DNA of 24,063 nucleotides from a bacterium. GTDB taxonomy: Bacteria; B130-G9. The notes below the pieces were generated by a model, which saw only the letters and a list, made by a program, of their open reading frames with translations, was not told the origin of the DNA and ran no database searches. Positions 1 to 7,014 of the stretch are shown here, in pieces. The DNA lies in the NCBI GenBank assembly GCA_035527515.1, contig DATLAJ010000056.1:1-24063 (forward strand), read 5' to 3'. The position numbers were made by a program, and so were the translations under genes. Positions within the stretch are counted from its first letter, which is position 1. Each line of letters begins with the position of its first letter.

Positions 1-315
1 GCCACGCTTCCGTAGCACTAGCCGCCCGTATCGCCCCATGTAGTCGATTATGTCTCGCTTGACGTTCTGAGGCGTCTCGTATTTGCCGTAGCGCTCCAAG
101 AACGCGATGATGTTCTCCGGCGTCAGGCCCGAAGCGGACGCGTTCCAGAGCGAGAGCGGTGAGATGCGGTAAGTGTGGATGTGCTCCGGGCTTTTCACCA
201 GCTCGGCAAACAGTGCGAGATAATCCCGGGCCACATCGAAGCTCTGGTTCCGAACCTCAGCCAGAACCGACCTGTCGCTCTGAACGATCAGCGGCCTGTC
301 ATCGATTTCAACCAT
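1..315 (-). CDS. XPB/Rad25-like DNA helicase, N-terminal part (runs off window)
   Basis: The first 105 residues read from an ATG at 315 down to the window edge; the rest of the gene lies outside. The start reads MVEIDDRPLIVQSDRSVL, followed by a helical stretch with SPEHIHTYRISPLSLWNA (about residues 42-59) and a segment ending in DYMGRYGRLVL (about 91-101). As I recall the family, this matches the N-terminal domain of bacterial XPB-type superfamily 2 helicases, in which 'IVQSDxxVLxEV', 'SPEHIHTYRIxxLSLWNA' and 'DYMxRYGRL' recur. Such proteins are ATP-dependent 3'-5' DNA translocases linked to DNA repair. The ATPase motifs would lie in the unseen part. No strong ribosome-binding site is visible before this ATG. 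The family call is good; completeness of the gene cannot be judged. Confidence 0.78.
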   Translation of the reverse strand, partial: MVEIDDRPLIVQSDRSVLAEVRNQSFDVARDYLALFAELVKSPEHIHTYRISPLSLWNASASGLTPENIIAFLERYGKYETPQNVKRDIIDYMGRYGRLVLRKRG

Positions 316-673
316 TACTGAAGCCCGCGGCGGCGGATCAAAGCAAGGCAACAGCCGAAAACAGCCAATCTCTGCTCCCTCTTCCTATCCACGAATAAAT
401 ACGAACGAACACTGATAACATTACCCCTCGCTGCATTTTAGCGCAGACCCACACTTGCTGCATACTATACAGTAACTAAACCGGCCAAACCTGCAAATGT
501 CCCTCAATGAGAATCATGCCTCGGTCGAATCAACCACCATCTCTCGAGGAGTTTTCGTAATCACTCGATGTGGGCGCTTTGATGCTCGCAGTCTGGGCTT
601 GAATTAGGGGTCTTGGGCTACAAAACCTCAACAATCCTGAGAATCGGCGTCGATGGAATTCGACGGCATTGCC

Positions 674-726
674 TGAATGCCCTGAAAGGGCATAATTTGA
701 GTAGCCGCAGGTGTAACCTGCGGATC
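674..726 (+). repeat. Dispersed two-hairpin element, copy A
   Basis: Two adjacent hairpins joined by a short spacer. The first is GCCC-TGAAA-GGGC (679-691). After TGAGTAG comes CCGCAGGT-GTA-ACCTGCGG (705-723). The same design recurs at 20799-20848, and inverted at 821-876, with different stem bases but the same TGAA loop and 'GTAGCC' linker. This looks like a REP-type mobile or structural repeat rather than a gene part. Confidence 0.7.
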
Positions 727-750
727 GAAATGGGCGACAACCGAGAAATC

Positions 751-795
751 CCCTCGCCATCTGCCAATCGCTTTGCGATTGGCGGATGGCGAGGG
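751..795. repeat. Long near-perfect hairpin (21-bp stem, TTT loop)
   Basis: The left arm (751-771) and right arm (775-795) are reverse complements except for one T/G wobble, with a TTT loop at 772-774. It lies between the inverted elements at 674-726 and 821-876, so the block is roughly symmetric. It would fold very stably as RNA or single-stranded DNA. There is no T-tract, so an ordinary terminator is unlikely. Confidence 0.8.
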
Positions 796-820
796 TAGCT
801 AGGAGCAGTGTCGTCGGCTA

Positions 821-876
821 GATACCCCGCGTTTCACACGGGGCTACTCACGTGGCCCCCTTTCAGGGGACTCAAG
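821..876 (-). repeat. Dispersed two-hairpin element, copy B (inverted)
   Basis: Read on the minus strand this has the same order as copy A: CCCC-TGAAA-GGGG (869-857), a TGAGTAGC linker, then a GC-rich hairpin with a TGAAA loop (843-825). The stem sequences differ from copy A while the loops and linker are kept. That suggests compensatory change in the stems or an independent member of the family. Confidence 0.65.
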
Positions 877-967
877 CAATAGCCACGAGAACTCAATCCC
901 ACCTTTCCCATACCCTGAAGCCCGCCATATAGCCACATACCCGGTCAACCAGCACAGGGGAATACGA

Positions 968-998
968 AAACTCCTGAGATATCACAGAGGAGGAGTTT
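968..998. other. Inverted repeat downstream of the DUF72 gene
   Basis: AAACTCCT (968-975) pairs with AGGAGTTT (991-998) across a 15-nt loop. It lies about 85 bp beyond the stop of the minus-strand DUF72 gene. It could be a 3' structure of that transcript, but no T-run follows, so a terminator call is weak. A related string (ggggaaactcctc) occurs near 18449. Confidence 0.3.
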
Positions 999-1081
999 CC
1001 CCTAGGGCAGCCATGTAAAGCGATGCTCGGACGTGCGCGCGACCTCACCAGGCGAAGCGTCTTCCAGCCATTGACCGCGGC

Positions 1082-1912
1082 TCACTCCTCCTGCATCAGC
1101 AGCATCAACGCGAGGGCGTTCTTGGCGGCCTGGCCGAGGTGGCAATTGTTAAAAAGAACAAATATCTTGCGGGCGTTTTTGGACATGTTCTTGAGGCGCT
1201 CGGCCCAGTCGTTGAGCTCCTCGTCGCTGTATGAATAATCGTATCGCAGTGCGGCTCCTTCCCACCAGTGCTCGGCGTTGCGCCCGTGGAGGCGCACGTA
1301 GCCGATGCTGTCGGAGGTGATGATGTCCTGCGGCGGCAGGAGACCTTTTAACCTCGGCTCATCGACGCAGCAATAGACCAGCTGCTCTTGCCGGAACAAG
1401 TCGTAGGTCTCGTCGCGCAGCCAGCTCGAGTGCCTGAACTCCACTACGAGCGGAACTGGCGGGAGCTTATCACGCATCGTTCTGATGTAGTCGATATTCG
1501 TGCGTGAGAATTGGAACGACCAGGGGAACTGCGATAGGAGGGCAGAGAGCTGGCCGGCGGCGAGCAGCGGCTTGATGCACTCGGCGTAGGTCCTGTAATC
1601 CTCGTCGGTGGCGGTGCGAGCGTGGGTCATATTCTCGTGCGTTTTGACGACGAACTCGAAGTCCGGGGCGACTTTCTTGAGCATCGCCTCGAACGACTTG
1701 GGGCCCGGGATGCGGTAGTATGTAGCGTTGATCTCCGCCACGCCGAAGCGCTGCGCATAGAATGCCAGCATGTCCCGATTGGAGATACTCTGCGGGTAGA
1801 AGCTCCCCTTCCAGTCCCGAAAGCTGTAGCCTGAGGTGCCGATGAGAAACTTCCGTTCGGACTTGCCCCTTGCTGCTTCCTTCAAGCCGAAATCTAAAGA
1901 TCGCTGCGACAT
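1082..1912 (-). CDS. DUF72 (YecE-like) domain protein
   Basis: 276 residues, close to the usual length for this family. Features typical of the DUF72 TIM-barrel fold are the early FLIGTSGYSFRDWKGSFYP (about 22-40), then FAQRFG-like and EINATYYRIP strands (about 54-68), FVVKTHENMTH (about 87-97), a QFPWSF segment, VVEFRHSSW (about 155-163) and YVRLHGRN (about 205-212). Its biochemical role is not established; links with nucleic acid or Fe-S metabolism have been proposed. An N-terminal extension of about 20 residues precedes the domain, so the true start could be somewhat downstream. No strong ribosome-binding site is visible. It stands alone, with repeats on both sides. Confidence 0.88.
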   Translation of the reverse strand: MSQRSLDFGLKEAARGKSERKFLIGTSGYSFRDWKGSFYPQSISNRDMLAFYAQRFGVAEINATYYRIPGPKSFEAMLKKVAPDFEFVVKTHENMTHARTATDEDYRTYAECIKPLLAAGQLSALLSQFPWSFQFSRTNIDYIRTMRDKLPPVPLVVEFRHSSWLRDETYDLFRQEQLVYCCVDEPRLKGLLPPQDIITSDSIGYVRLHGRNAEHWWEGAALRYDYSYSDEELNDWAERLKNMSKNARKIFVLFNNCHLGQAAKNALALMLLMQEE

Positions 1913-2000
1913 GTTAGTAGGTAATCACAGAGTGACTGTGTCTGAGGTCAAGCATTAGTCTGAGAGTAGCACCAATCTTGGGTCAATAGCATAAGGATTG

Positions 2001-2275
2001 TCAGCGGCTGCCTGGCCGACCCCCGTCCGTCTCGATCCATCCGCGGAGAGTTGTCCCCGCCCGCTTGGATGCAGCCGCGATCGAACAGGCAGGACGTGAA
2101 CCGGTATCCCTGCCTCGGCGAACCGATGAGCCAGCGACCCCGCCTCCTTGATGCAGCAAACCGACGCGTCAAACTCGGCTGCCTGAGCAAAGGCAAGAGC
2201 TCGGCCAGCTTCGCCTCCACACCCCTCGCGAGAGCTGTGTGATCACCCGCATCACGCGGATGGGACGTGATGGCT
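2001..2275 (-). pseudogene. Remnant of a family 4 glycosyltransferase, with an unrelated 3' tail
   Basis: Reading down from about 2275, one frame gives RPIRVMRVITQLSRGV. A +1 shift then gives GGEAGRALAFAQAAEF and DASVCCIKEAGSLAHRFAEA followed by GIPVHVLPVRSRL (to about 2075). Together these resemble the first 60-70 residues of GT4-type glycosyltransferases, whose N-terminal Rossmann strand and 'LARxLxxxxF-xVxVCxLxExGxLAxxLxxAGIPVHVL' pattern match. No later GT4 motif follows. At 2032-2069 the sequence changes to a 38-bp block nearly identical to the 3' end of the unrecognised gene at 3213-4505, reading SKRAGTTLRGWIE in a third frame and ending at a TGA (2003-2001). I see a decayed, rearranged fragment, not a working gene. 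Confidence 0.45.
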
Positions 2276-2312
2276 TACTCGAAAAAGGCACATGATCCAT
2301 AAGAGCTGATTC

Positions 2313-2479
2313 AACCACGAATGAACAAGAATGGACACGAAGATTGAGCTGCGATCAGAGATGATATGAACCACAGAGACACAAAGGCGCCAGGATGGTA
2401 AATGGGGCCCTATTCGTGCCCATTCGTGGTCTCCTCTTCTGACTAATCTACTTACTAGTGTCTTCGTGCCTTTGCGGTT
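2313..2479 (+). repeat. Direct repeat DR1 (left flank of the flavin reductase gene)
   Basis: About 167 bp closely matching 3074-3241 in the same orientation. Both run from 'aaccacgaat' through 'atcagagatgatatgaa', 'acagagacacaaaggcgccaggatggtaaatggg' and 'ccattcgtggt' to 'gactaatctacttact' and 'gtgcctttg'. Internal inverted parts (accacgaat/attcgtggt; acagagacacaaaggc/gcctttg) make it partly palindromic, like a MITE. Shorter related strings lie near 390, 11248 and 15003. Confidence 0.85.
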
Positions 2480-2485
2480 AGGTTC

Positions 2486-3052
2486 TTACTTAGGCTTCAG
2501 CTTCTCCCCGACCTCCCAGGCCTTGCCGATGGGTTCGCCGACCGGGCGGTAGTTGCCATCAGGCACGGTGAGCACGAACGGCTTAGTCTTCGTGATGTCC
2601 AGCTTGCCATCGTTGAGATAGCACTCTTCCGAATATGCCTCCACGATCTCACCGAGGAAGAAGAAGACCTCGCTTAACTCAATTGTATCGACGAGCCTGC
2701 ACTCCAAGGTGACAGGGCATTCCCGAATCATCGGCGCTGTCTTCAGCTCACCATAGAAGACGTTGAAGATGCTGGATTTGTCCACCTCGCCGCCTGAGTA
2801 AATGCCGCAGTAGTCCGCCCTGTCCATCAATTCGACGCCGGGGATGTTCACGCTGAACGCCTTGTTCGCGATTATGCCCTTCACCGTGTGGTGCGACTTG
2901 GTGATCGCAACGCCCACAATCGGCGGGTCGGGATTCACTCTTGTTGACCATCCGACGGCCATGAAGTTCGCCTTGCCCTCGACCAGCGAGCCGACGAGCA
3001 CGACCGGCATCGGGTATCCCGTTACGCGCTTTGTTATCTTGATCTTGTCCAT
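2486..3052 (-). CDS. Flavin reductase family protein (FMN-binding split barrel)
   Basis: 188 residues. The start chosen is the ATG at 3052 because CAGGAGGAAC lies just upstream; an in-frame ATG nine codons earlier lacks such a site. Family marks are ITKRVTGYPMPVVLVGSL (about 4-21), NFMAVGWSTRVNPDPPIVGV (about 27-46), ITKSHHTVKGI and FSVNIPG (about 67-73), and an acidic C-terminal half. This is the usual layout of flavoredoxin and flavin reductase-like proteins, which bind FMN as soluble homodimers. The redox partner cannot be read from context. The gene sits as a cassette between two ~167-bp direct repeats, 6 bp from one and 21 bp from the other. This suggests it arrived, or could be lost, by recombination between them. 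Confidence 0.85.
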   Translation of the reverse strand: MDKIKITKRVTGYPMPVVLVGSLVEGKANFMAVGWSTRVNPDPPIVGVAITKSHHTVKGIIANKAFSVNIPGVELMDRADYCGIYSGGEVDKSSIFNVFYGELKTAPMIRECPVTLECRLVDTIELSEVFFFLGEIVEAYSEECYLNDGKLDITKTKPFVLTVPDGNYRPVGEPIGKAWEVGEKLKPK

Positions 3053-3073
3053 CGTTCCTCCTGAGATTAGTTG

Positions 3074-3241
3074 AACCACGAATTAACACGAATGGACACG
3101 AAAAGTGAGATACTATCAGAGATGATATGAATTAACAACAGAGACACAAAGGCGCCAGGATGGTAAATGGGACACTATTCGTCCCCATTCGTGGTTTCCT
3201 CTTCCGACTAATCTACTTACTTAGTGTCTTTGTGCCTTTGT
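3074..3241 (+). repeat. Direct repeat DR2 (right flank of the flavin reductase gene)
   Basis: Second copy of the 2313-2479 repeat, same orientation. Its right end (3213-3241) also forms the last codons and the stop of the neighbouring gene at 3213-4505, so the repeat overlaps a coding region. Any promoter for the flavin reductase gene would have to lie in or beyond this repeat. Confidence 0.85.
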
Positions 3242-4505
3242 GATCGATCCATCCGCGGAGAGATGTCCCCGCGCGCTTGGAGCGCTCCACAAGTTCCCTG
3301 TGCAGGATGCGGCCCGGCCCCGCCGGTACCTGCGTCAGGTTCTTCCAGAGGCAGGCGGCCAGCCATTCCTTGACAGGTGTCCTCTCATCGCCAAGATAGG
3401 CATAGACCCGGAGTATCTCGTTCTTGGGCTCGAAGCCCAGGTCAACGTGGCTCAGATCGAGCAATAGAAAGTGCATCGAAACACCCTGGAGCCATCTGTC
3501 CAGAGCGAGGACGTAGCCGAAGAGGAGCCTGACGAGGCGCTCCCTCTCCGTCCCCTTGGCGTGCGTTGCGGTCTCCGTCTGGCCCGCGCCGATGCTGCAA
3601 AGCCAGTTCTCAAGCCATCGGAAACACGAGTGATGGCAATCGGAGAGCCCGTGCAGCCCGTGGGAGAGCATCCCAAGCACTCTAAAAAGCTCCTTCTTCT
3701 CGGGGTCTTCTATCCCATTCCGGACTCCCACGTATTTCTCGTAATCCACGATCGGTGAGTAGAACTTCGGCAGGCCCGCCGCGGCCGCTATCTTCTCGTC
3801 AAGCGACTCGCCTCGTCCGCCGGGCTCGAAGCAGTCCCTGTAAGCCGCCTCGCGGTTCTCGGTCCGCTTCGTTAAGAAATCGAATGGCAGAAGGACGCGG
3901 CCCAGCATCAGCCGCTTGACGTCGGTTAGATTCTCGACTGGCCCAAGCCACTCGTAGGTCCGTTTGATGAATCTGTTGGCGAGCGGATGTCTCTTGACGA
4001 GAGCCTCCTCCGATTCGCCCGCGAGATACCCATTCAGCACATCCTCGATGACCTGCATCGCCGTGGCCTGATGCGGCTGCGTGGTCTTCTCCTCCCACCA
4101 AGCAGCCGGTATAAAGCAGCCGTTGTGGAACGAAGGCGCCCTCAGCTCGCCCCTGCCGATGGAGTCGAGCAGCTCGTCAACTGTAACTGGAAAGCCGTTG
4201 TCGCAGATGGCGAGGCTCGCAATGTGCGCACGGACCTTCCGCACCTCGTCGCTCAGCGGCCCCAGCGACTCCTGCATCTGGTTGATGTGCTTCACGTCGT
4301 CATCCCAATCCTTTTCCTCTAAGACGCCGGTCCATGACCAGAGCGACCACCTCCTGATCTCGTTGCCGTCCTCGTCCGCCTCGATAACGCACGGCCCTTG
4401 GATGTCCTCAGCACTCGCCCCCGCCTTCCGACCCGTGTAGATCGCCTCATAGCCGGGGGAGACGAGGTCGTAGGGCACGAGGCGAGGCCGCTCTTCATCT
4501 TTCAT
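3213..4505 (-). CDS. Unrecognised 430-residue protein
   Basis: I do not recognise this protein. It starts at an ATG at 4505 behind GAGGTGAAATC, 12 bp after the stop of the 2-hydroxyacid dehydrogenase gene, so the two are probably cotranscribed. It is predicted to be soluble, with no signal peptide or clear membrane segment. It is acidic early on (EKDWDDDVKHINQMQES, about 63-79). The middle holds FHNGCFIPAAWWEEK (about 126-140), and a His/Cys-rich piece LSHGLHGLSDCHHSCFRWLE (about 275-294) could bind metal. Repeated aromatic/Trp positions suggest a helical fold. The last ten codons (DHKGTKTLSK) lie inside direct repeat DR2, so the native C-terminus has probably been replaced by repeat sequence. 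Confidence 0.7.
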   Translation of the reverse strand: MKDEERPRLVPYDLVSPGYEAIYTGRKAGASAEDIQGPCVIEADEDGNEIRRWSLWSWTGVLEEKDWDDDVKHINQMQESLGPLSDEVRKVRAHIASLAICDNGFPVTVDELLDSIGRGELRAPSFHNGCFIPAAWWEEKTTQPHQATAMQVIEDVLNGYLAGESEEALVKRHPLANRFIKRTYEWLGPVENLTDVKRLMLGRVLLPFDFLTKRTENREAAYRDCFEPGGRGESLDEKIAAAAGLPKFYSPIVDYEKYVGVRNGIEDPEKKELFRVLGMLSHGLHGLSDCHHSCFRWLENWLCSIGAGQTETATHAKGTERERLVRLLFGYVLALDRWLQGVSMHFLLLDLSHVDLGFEPKNEILRVYAYLGDERTPVKEWLAACLWKNLTQVPAGPGRILHRELVERSKRAGTSLRGWIDHKGTKTLSK

Positions 4506-4517
4506 GATTTCACCTCG

Positions 4518-5546
4518 TCAGTAGCCCGCGGCGAGATCCACCGTGTTCAGAAATCTATCCTCTCCCCTCGCGAAACGGGAGATGTTCTCGATGACCTCGT
4601 CCCAGCGCTTCAGGTCGCGGAAAGGCGAGGCGGCGCGGTGGGGAGAGAGGACCACGTTGTCGAGCTCGTGGAACGGGCGGTTGTAGGGCGATGTGCGACC
4701 TCCCTCGTCGGCGATCGGTGTGTAGTTATACCAGACGTCGAGCGCGGCTCCTGCGATGACCTTGTCCTTCAGAGCATTGTAGAGGCTCTCCTCATCAACC
4801 AGAGCGCCTCGTCCGACGTTCAGGAATAGACCGTCAGGCCCCAGCAGCTCGAGCTCGCGCTTGCCGATGAGGCACTTGGTCTTCGGGGTCAGGGGCAAGG
4901 AAACGATCAGGATATCGATAGCCCTCAGGAACTCGTTGAGCTGAGCGGCGCTGTATTTGACAAGCGGCGTCGGCGGCGACTCAGCCAGCTTCGACCAGTC
5001 GTTCCGGATCGCGTGGAACTCGACGTCGAATCCGGATAGGAAACGATGGACCGTGGAGTTGACGGCGCCGTAACCGAGCAGGCCAACCCTTCTGTCACGC
5101 AACGGGATCGAGGCGGCGTCCTTGTCGCCCTTTCGCCAGTGGCCCTCAACCATCCAGTTGTGGTGAGGCACGACTTTGTTCATAAGCGCCAGAAGGAGCG
5201 CCACGGTGTGCTGGGCGGTGAAGTAGGAGTTGCCGTGTCCGTTGACAAGTATCACCTGCCTCGTCTTTGACTGTTCGCGGAAGAGATCAACTATATGCTG
5301 CACCCCGGCGCCGGGATTGATGAATAGCCTCAGCCGCTTAGCCGCATCCAGCAGTTCCTTCGTTGGCCGCCAGCCGATGATTACGTCCGCCTCGGGCGCA
5401 AGGCGGATCAGCGTCTCCTCCTCGACGTCTGGAGGGAAGACCAGCCTCACCTGCGGCAGGCGTCGCAGTCCCGCTTCGAGATAGTCCCGCAGCCTATCGG
5501 GCACCTGCCAGATGAAGAGAACCGTAGTTTGCCGCGCATCGCTCAT
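4518..5546 (-). CDS. D-isomer-specific 2-hydroxyacid dehydrogenase family protein
   Basis: About 342 residues from the ATG at 5546 (MSDARQTTVLFIWQ), where the first strand of the substrate domain begins; an in-frame ATG at 5618 would add 24 residues and cannot be excluded. The NAD-binding domain holds RRVGLLGYGAVNSTVHRFL, a GxGxxN variant of the usual GxGxxG. Catalytic-region motifs are NVGRGALVDEESL (the family Arg) and LSPHRAAS (the family His). The stretch after ALDV reads WYNYTP, so the family's catalytic Glu in 'DVxxxEP' is not at its normal place. Substrate specificity cannot be read. The gene precedes, and is probably cotranscribed with, the unrecognised gene ending at 3213. Confidence 0.85.
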   Translation of the reverse strand: MSDARQTTVLFIWQVPDRLRDYLEAGLRRLPQVRLVFPPDVEEETLIRLAPEADVIIGWRPTKELLDAAKRLRLFINPGAGVQHIVDLFREQSKTRQVILVNGHGNSYFTAQHTVALLLALMNKVVPHHNWMVEGHWRKGDKDAASIPLRDRRVGLLGYGAVNSTVHRFLSGFDVEFHAIRNDWSKLAESPPTPLVKYSAAQLNEFLRAIDILIVSLPLTPKTKCLIGKRELELLGPDGLFLNVGRGALVDEESLYNALKDKVIAGAALDVWYNYTPIADEGGRTSPYNRPFHELDNVVLSPHRAASPFRDLKRWDEVIENISRFARGEDRFLNTVDLAAGY

Positions 5547-5699
5547 CGGTGGGTCCCCGGTCGAAACCTGTTCTGCGATCATGATTATGAGGTTCAGCCC
5601 TTTCAGGGAATCGGACATTAGGTCCCGGCGAGTTCTCCCTCTTCAGCAACTACTGAGAGTTGAGCAGGTTCTTATGCTCCGCACGGCAGTCATAGAGCT

Positions 5700-5729
5700 A
5701 TGCGCCGCAGTAAATCCCGCACGGCGCAT
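5700..5729. other. Hairpin between the esterase and dehydrogenase genes
   Basis: ATGCGCCG (5700-5707) pairs exactly with CGGCGCAT (5722-5729) across a 14-nt loop, 40 bp beyond the stop of the minus-strand lipoprotein gene. It could end or stabilise that transcript's 3' end. There is no T-run after it on the minus strand, so intrinsic termination is not well supported. Confidence 0.4.
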
Positions 5730-5768
5730 CATATCGATATTCCATAGATTCCCTTTATCCTCTTCTCC

Positions 5769-7004
5769 CTATTCCGCCATCCACTTCTGCGCCTCGAGCA
5801 GTGCCTCCTTCGGTACCCGGTGAGCACCGTCGAACTCGTAGAACGTTACGTTGTAGCCGTGCTTTTCAAGGATGGACTTGGCCTTCAGGCCTTCCTCTGG
5901 TTTCACCACGTTGTCTTTGGAGCCGTGGGCGATGAAGATTCGGAGGGTCTTGGCCTCCTTCAGATCGAAACCTGACTTCTCCACCAGCCACTCTGTGCTC
6001 AGCCACCCGCCGAACGCGATGACTCCCGCGAACAGCTCGTGGTTCTTGATCCCGGCAGTGTAGGCGAGGCCAGAGCCCTGCGAGAACCCTAAGAGATACA
6101 CGTCCCCTATCTTGTATTTCTCCCTCAAGCGCCTCACGAGCTTCACTGTATATTCCTCTGATTCGCGCCAGGACCTCTCGGATATGAGATTATCCCACGG
6201 GACGGGCGCCTCCCAGCTGTAGCCCTGCTCGTTGCCCCTCATATAAGGATACGGCGCCTGCGGGACGGCGTAGATGAACTGTGGATTGTCAAAGCGATTC
6301 CAGAGGCCGACAAAGCTCTCTGGATCGCTGCCGTAGCCATGCAGGCCGACCAGAAGTGGATATGTCCGTTTTGGGTCATAGCCCTCGGGGAACATAAGCC
6401 GGCATTTGAACTCGGCCGAGGCGCTGATATAGATGGCCTCGCCTTTACCCTCTTCCTTGTGCTTGGCCTTCTCCTCCAGGCTTGCGATCATCGCCTTGAA
6501 CTGCTCGTTTTCCTTCACCTTCTCGAAGTCGGGGTCGTTCTTCATCCATCCGACGTCGGTGAAGCCAGCGTTATAGGCCCGCTCGAGGGACTTCGCAGCG
6601 AGCTCGGACTTGCCAAGCAGGCCGTAACAGCAGGCGAGGTTGTAGATGTTCCCGCCGTCGGTGACGTTGCGCCTCAGAAGCTTGAGGTAGAGGACCGCAG
6701 CCTCCTCATACTTCTTTGCGTCGTAGGCCTCCCGCGCCTGCTTTTCGAGCTCCTTGAGGTCGAAATCGAGGAAATCGCCCCCCGATTTGGCACAGGGGTC
6801 CATCTTCCCTTGTTTGCACTTCCTATCGCCCTTCTCTTTGTCTCGGCAATCGCCCCCGCATGGCTTTGCCTTGACGCCCTTCTTCCCGCATATCTTCTCG
6901 ACCTCATCACGGTCGGTGTAGATGTTCTGCTCATGGATGATCGCGCACGAAATGCAGAAGAGAATCGTGCACGCAATTGCCAATAGCCTCGTAGTCTTGC
7001 TCAT
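5769..7004 (-). CDS. Lipoprotein with TPR-like region and C-terminal alpha/beta-hydrolase (esterase) domain
   Basis: 411 residues. A signal peptide with the lipobox-like end FCISC (Cys20) predicts lipidation and export. A Cys-rich linker follows (Cys39, 49, 53, 63, 71), spaced as in small metal-binding or disulfide modules. Residues about 84-150 form a TPR-like helical region (AREAYDAKKYEEAAVLYLKL; NIYNLACCYGLLGKSELAAK). Residues about 190-411 are an alpha/beta hydrolase of the phospholipase/carboxylesterase type. LLVGLHGYGSDPESF would hold the oxyanion region, GFSQGS the nucleophile Ser308, HGSKDNVV the Asp364 and GAHRVP the His395. The probable role is hydrolysis of an ester in the periplasm or at the outer membrane; the substrate is unknown. 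The gene starts 10 bp after the DUF4870 gene and is probably in the same operon. Confidence 0.85.
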   Translation of the reverse strand: MSKTTRLLAIACTILFCISCAIIHEQNIYTDRDEVEKICGKKGVKAKPCGGDCRDKEKGDRKCKQGKMDPCAKSGGDFLDFDLKELEKQAREAYDAKKYEEAAVLYLKLLRRNVTDGGNIYNLACCYGLLGKSELAAKSLERAYNAGFTDVGWMKNDPDFEKVKENEQFKAMIASLEEKAKHKEEGKGEAIYISASAEFKCRLMFPEGYDPKRTYPLLVGLHGYGSDPESFVGLWNRFDNPQFIYAVPQAPYPYMRGNEQGYSWEAPVPWDNLISERSWRESEEYTVKLVRRLREKYKIGDVYLLGFSQGSGLAYTAGIKNHELFAGVIAFGGWLSTEWLVEKSGFDLKEAKTLRIFIAHGSKDNVVKPEEGLKAKSILEKHGYNVTFYEFDGAHRVPKEALLEAQKWMAE

Positions 7005-7014
7005 AGTGCCTCCT

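Larger units (their letters stand above)
316..1081. other. Gene-free stretch with repeats and hairpins
   Basis: No convincing gene lies between the helicase start and the DUF72 stop. The stretch holds a short match to the 'ccacgaat..aacgaac' repeat near 390-410, two inverted copies of a dispersed hairpin element (674-726 and 821-876), a very strong 45-nt hairpin between them (751-795), and another inverted repeat at 968-998. Short open frames across it read through the palindromes and resemble no protein. Confidence 0.7.

Noticed and set aside
530-798. Short open frames on both strands in the first intergenic stretch
   Set aside because: They are translations of hairpin repeats, not genes.
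2313-3241. CRISPR or IS interpretation of the ~167-bp direct repeats
   Set aside because: There are only two copies, they are far too long for CRISPR repeats, and no transposase is encoded between them.
6339-6986. 215-codon plus-strand open frame opposite the lipoprotein esterase
   Set aside because: It is a complementary-strand shadow of a gene with clear catalytic motifs and a signal peptide; the product resembles nothing and has no ribosome-binding site.
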